This document shows positions 35,974-38,182 of a stretch of DNA of 38,182 nt, piece after piece. Position numbers and translations under genes: made by a program. The notes beneath the pieces are model-generated. The model saw only the letters and a program-made list of their open reading frames with translations. It searched no databases and was not told the DNA's origin. Source of the DNA: Thermoflexales bacterium (GTDB taxonomy: Bacteria; Chloroflexota; Anaerolineae; J036; Brachytrichaceae). The stretch lies in contig JANWVF010000117.1 in the NCBI GenBank assembly GCA_025056965.1, positions 1-38,182 of the forward strand, read 5' to 3'. The number at the start of each line of letters is the position of its first letter. Within the stretch, counting starts at the first letter, position 1.

Positions 35974-36999
35974 CTATACCGTGCGATCCACGGCCGCTGC
36001 TACGCGCCGCACCTGCTCGAACAACTCCCGGTAGCGCTGAGGGGTGAGCGTCTGCGCGCCATCGCTGACGGCTTTCGACGGATCCGGGTGCACCTCGATG
36101 ATCAGCCCATCCGCCCCGGCTGCGACGGCGGCCTTGGCGATCGGCGTGACGTATTCCCACTTGCCCGTGCCGTGCGATGGGTCTACGATCACCGGCAGGT
36201 GCGATAGCTCCTTCAGCACCGGCACGGCGTTAATGTCGAGCGTGTTGCGCGTGTACTTCTCGAACGTGCGGATGCCGCGCTCACAGAGCATTACCTCATA
36301 GTTGCCGTGAGAGAGGATGTATTCCGCGGCCATCAGCAGCTCCTCCATCGTCGCGCTCAGGCCGCGTTTGAGCAGCACCGGTTTATGCGCCTCGCCGACC
36401 GCATGCAACAGAGGGAAGTTCTGCATGTTGCGCGCGCCGACCTGTAGGATGTCGGCATACTTCGCGACCAACGGCACCTGCTCCGGTGACATCACCTCGG
36501 TGACGATGGCCAAGCCGTATGCGTCGCGCGCCTCGGCCATCCACTTGAGCGCCTCTTCCCCGTGCCCTTGAAAGGAGTAGGGCGACGTGCGCGGCTTGAA
36601 CGCGCCGCCGCGCAGGATGGTCGCGCCGATTTCTTTGACGAGCCGCGCGCTCTCCATGATCTGCTCGCGGCTCTCCACTGCGCACGGTCCGGCCATCATC
36701 GCCAAGTGGGTGTTGCCGATGGTGATGATATGGTGCTTCACGCGCAGCTGGATGACGGTGTTCTGCTTCTTGAAGTCGCGGCTGGCCAGCTTGAACGGCC
36801 GCAGAATCGGCACAACGCGCTCGACGCCGTTTAGCAGCTCGAACGGCGCCGGGTCTATCGGACGTTCATCGCCCACCATGCCGATAATCGTGCGCTCCTC
36901 CCCCTCGGAAAGGTGCGCGCGCAACCCGATGGACTCGATCTGTCGGATCACGCCAGCGATCTCGGATGCCGATGCGCCAGCCTTCATGATGATGACCAT
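35974..36999 (-). CDS. aroF: DAHP synthase, type I-beta with N-terminal ferredoxin-like domain
   Basis: The 341-residue enzyme makes DAHP from PEP and erythrose 4-phosphate, the entry to aromatic synthesis. Residues 1-70 form the regulatory ferredoxin-like domain seen in Thermotoga-type enzymes ([18 protein letters not shown]). The KDO8P-synthase-like barrel follows, with [45 protein letters not shown] and IVDPSHGTG. In this subfamily the N-terminal domain mediates feedback inhibition by tyrosine or phenylalanine. It stands 41 bases downstream of a second, unrelated-subtype DAHP synthase gene, and 54 upstream of tyrA. AGGTG lies before the ATG. Confidence 0.95.
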   Translation of the reverse strand: MVIIMKAGASASEIAGVIRQIESIGLRAHLSEGEERTIIGMVGDERPIDPAPFELLNGVERVVPILRPFKLASRDFKKQNTVIQLRVKHHIITIGNTHLAMMAGPCAVESREQIMESARLVKEIGATILRGGAFKPRTSPYSFQGHGEEALKWMAEARDAYGLAIVTEVMSPEQVPLVAKYADILQVGARNMQNFPLLHAVGEAHKPVLLKRGLSATMEELLMAAEYILSHGNYEVMLCERGIRTFEKYTRNTLDINAVPVLKELSHLPVIVDPSHGTGKWEYVTPIAKAAVAAGADGLIIEVHPDPSKAVSDGAQTLTPQRYRELFEQVRRVAAAVDRTV

Positions 37000-37040
37000 A
37001 GTACACCTATTCTGTCTTGCTATTTCCGCAGAGGCCTGAG

Positions 37041-38150
37041 CTACGCAGGCGTCAGCCTCCCGTTAATGTGCTTCGTAATATAGTCGGACGCCAGCGGGTA
37101 ACGCCGTCGTGCGCGCACTGCTTCGGCCAGCCGATCGAGCAGGCGCTCGGTGTCCTCCCAGCCGATGCATGCGTCGGTGATGCTCTTGCCGTACTCAAGC
37201 GGGCGGCCTGCAATGAGGTCTTGCCGGCCGGCCACCAGGTGCGATTCCAGCATCACACCGGCGATGGCGTATTCGCCGGCCTCGATTTGCTGCGCCACGT
37301 CCTCCGCAACCAGGAGCTGATTCTCGTGCTTCTTATTGCTGTTACCGTGGGAGCAGTCAATCATGAGGCGCGGTGACAAGCCGTCGCGCAAGAGCGCCTC
37401 CGCCGTCGCGCGCACGCTGGCGTTGTCGTAATTCGGCGCCTTGCCGCCCCGCAGCACGATGTGACAGTCGTCATTGCCGGCGGTGTGCACGATGGCGCTG
37501 ATGCCGCCCTTGGTCACGGAGAGAAAGTGATGTGGCTGGCGCGCGGCCTTGATCGCGTCAATGGCGATCCTAATGTTGCCGTCGGTGCCGTTCTTGAAAC
37601 CAACCGGACACGACAAGCCACTGGCTAGCTCGCGATGCACCTGCGATTCGGTCGTGCGCGCGCCGATGGCGCCCCAAGCGATCAGATCGGCGACGTATTG
37701 TGGTGAGATAGTATCGAGGTATTCAGTGGCCGCCGGCACGCCCAGTTCGTTGATGTCCAGCAGTAGCTTGCGCGCCATGCGCAGCCCCTTGTTGATGCGG
37801 AAGGAGCCGTCGAGGTCGGGGTCGTTGATTAGGCCCTTCCAGCCCACAGTCGTGCGCGGCTTCTCAAAATACACGCGCATGATGATCTCCAGCGCGTCAC
37901 GGCAGCGCTCGCGCACCGGCTTTAGCCGCGTCGCGTACTCCAAGGCGGCCTGCACGTCGTGTACGCTGCACGGTCCGACCACGACGAAGACGCGATCATC
38001 ACTGCCGTGCAGGATGTCATGCACGGCGCGCCGCGTCTCATACACCAGCTTCGACGCTTCGGGCGTGATGGAGAACTCCCGCATCAAGTGCGCCGGCGGC
38101 GCCAGCTCTTTGATCTCTCGGATGCGAACGTCGTCGGTTTGGTAAATCAT
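37041..38150 (-). CDS. aroG: DAHP synthase, type I-alpha (Escherichia coli AroG/AroF-like)
   Basis: The 369-residue protein closely follows the enterobacterial AroF/G/H group from the first residues ([18 protein letters not shown]) to [18 protein letters not shown]. Signature blocks are [57 protein letters not shown] and [14 protein letters not shown]. It carries the extra strands of the I-alpha type that form the allosteric site for an aromatic amino acid; which one cannot be assigned, because residues near 145-150 (YLDTISPQY) match neither AroF nor AroG exactly. ATG 38150 is chosen over 38165 because AAGGGTGAT precedes it and it aligns with the family start. Its promoter probably lies at or beyond the window edge. 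Confidence 0.95.
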   Translation of the reverse strand: MIYQTDDVRIREIKELAPPAHLMREFSITPEASKLVYETRRAVHDILHGSDDRVFVVVGPCSVHDVQAALEYATRLKPVRERCRDALEIIMRVYFEKPRTTVGWKGLINDPDLDGSFRINKGLRMARKLLLDINELGVPAATEYLDTISPQYVADLIAWGAIGARTTESQVHRELASGLSCPVGFKNGTDGNIRIAIDAIKAARQPHHFLSVTKGGISAIVHTAGNDDCHIVLRGGKAPNYDNASVRATAEALLRDGLSPRLMIDCSHGNSNKKHENQLLVAEDVAQQIEAGEYAIAGVMLESHLVAGRQDLIAGRPLEYGKSITDACIGWEDTERLLDRLAEAVRARRRYPLASDYITKHINGRLTPA

Positions 38151-38182
38151 GGCATCACCCTTCATAAAAAACTAAAAGCGCG

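Overview
This GC-rich, gene-dense window most likely comes from a member of the Chloroflexota (Anaerolineae-like). This is inferred from its style: long Pro/Thr-rich lipoproteins, several multi-membrane GT-C glycosyltransferases with C-terminal beta domains, decayed repeat-type surface proteins, and a Thermus-like homoisocitrate dehydrogenase homologue. No rRNA or other decisive phylogenetic marker is present. About 34 protein genes, one tRNA and several gene remnants can be supported.

Layout. 1-99 is the start of a flavin-split-barrel gene cut by the window edge. 100-914 is mostly gene debris ending in a strong bidirectional hairpin. 942-4056 (-) is a three-gene set: enolase-superfamily dehydratase, SDR sugar oxidoreductase and a five-Asp-box propeller. 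4201-8112 (+) holds a PA14 lipoprotein, a predicted papain-like cysteine hydrolase and a secreted alpha/beta hydrolase. A nicotinamidase-like hydrolase (-) and efp (+) follow. 9774-14636 (-) is a tight operon of SH3b/TIM-barrel hydrolase, THUMP RNA methyltransferase, GH13 lipoprotein and mannose-6-phosphate isomerase. Then come tRNA-Gly(TCC), a SPOUT methyltransferase, uxuA, a homoisocitrate/isopropylmalate dehydrogenase homologue, arfB and a CBS-pair protein.

18923-24932 (-) is a succinate dehydrogenase locus in the order sdhC-sdhD-(GT-C membrane protein)-sdhA-(decayed VapBC-like toxin-antitoxin)-sdhB. 25055-33745 contains four more large GT-C-type membrane proteins. All five such proteins appear to end in a related beta-sandwich region. 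33749-38150 (-) is an aromatic amino-acid operon with two different DAHP synthases (AroG/F-like type I-alpha, then type I-beta), tyrA and aroA, with the last GT-C gene three bases downstream of aroA.

The main themes are respiration (complex II), aromatic biosynthesis, carbohydrate and sugar-acid metabolism, and cell-surface glycan assembly. I did not find a CRISPR array, an insertion sequence, a prophage or a recognisable defence system. The most noteworthy points are the interrupted sdh locus with its toxin-antitoxin scar, the GT-C paralogue array, the uncharacterised cysteine-hydrolase-like protein, the EF-P with Asn at the usual modification site, and the AroA with Arg in place of the active-site Lys.
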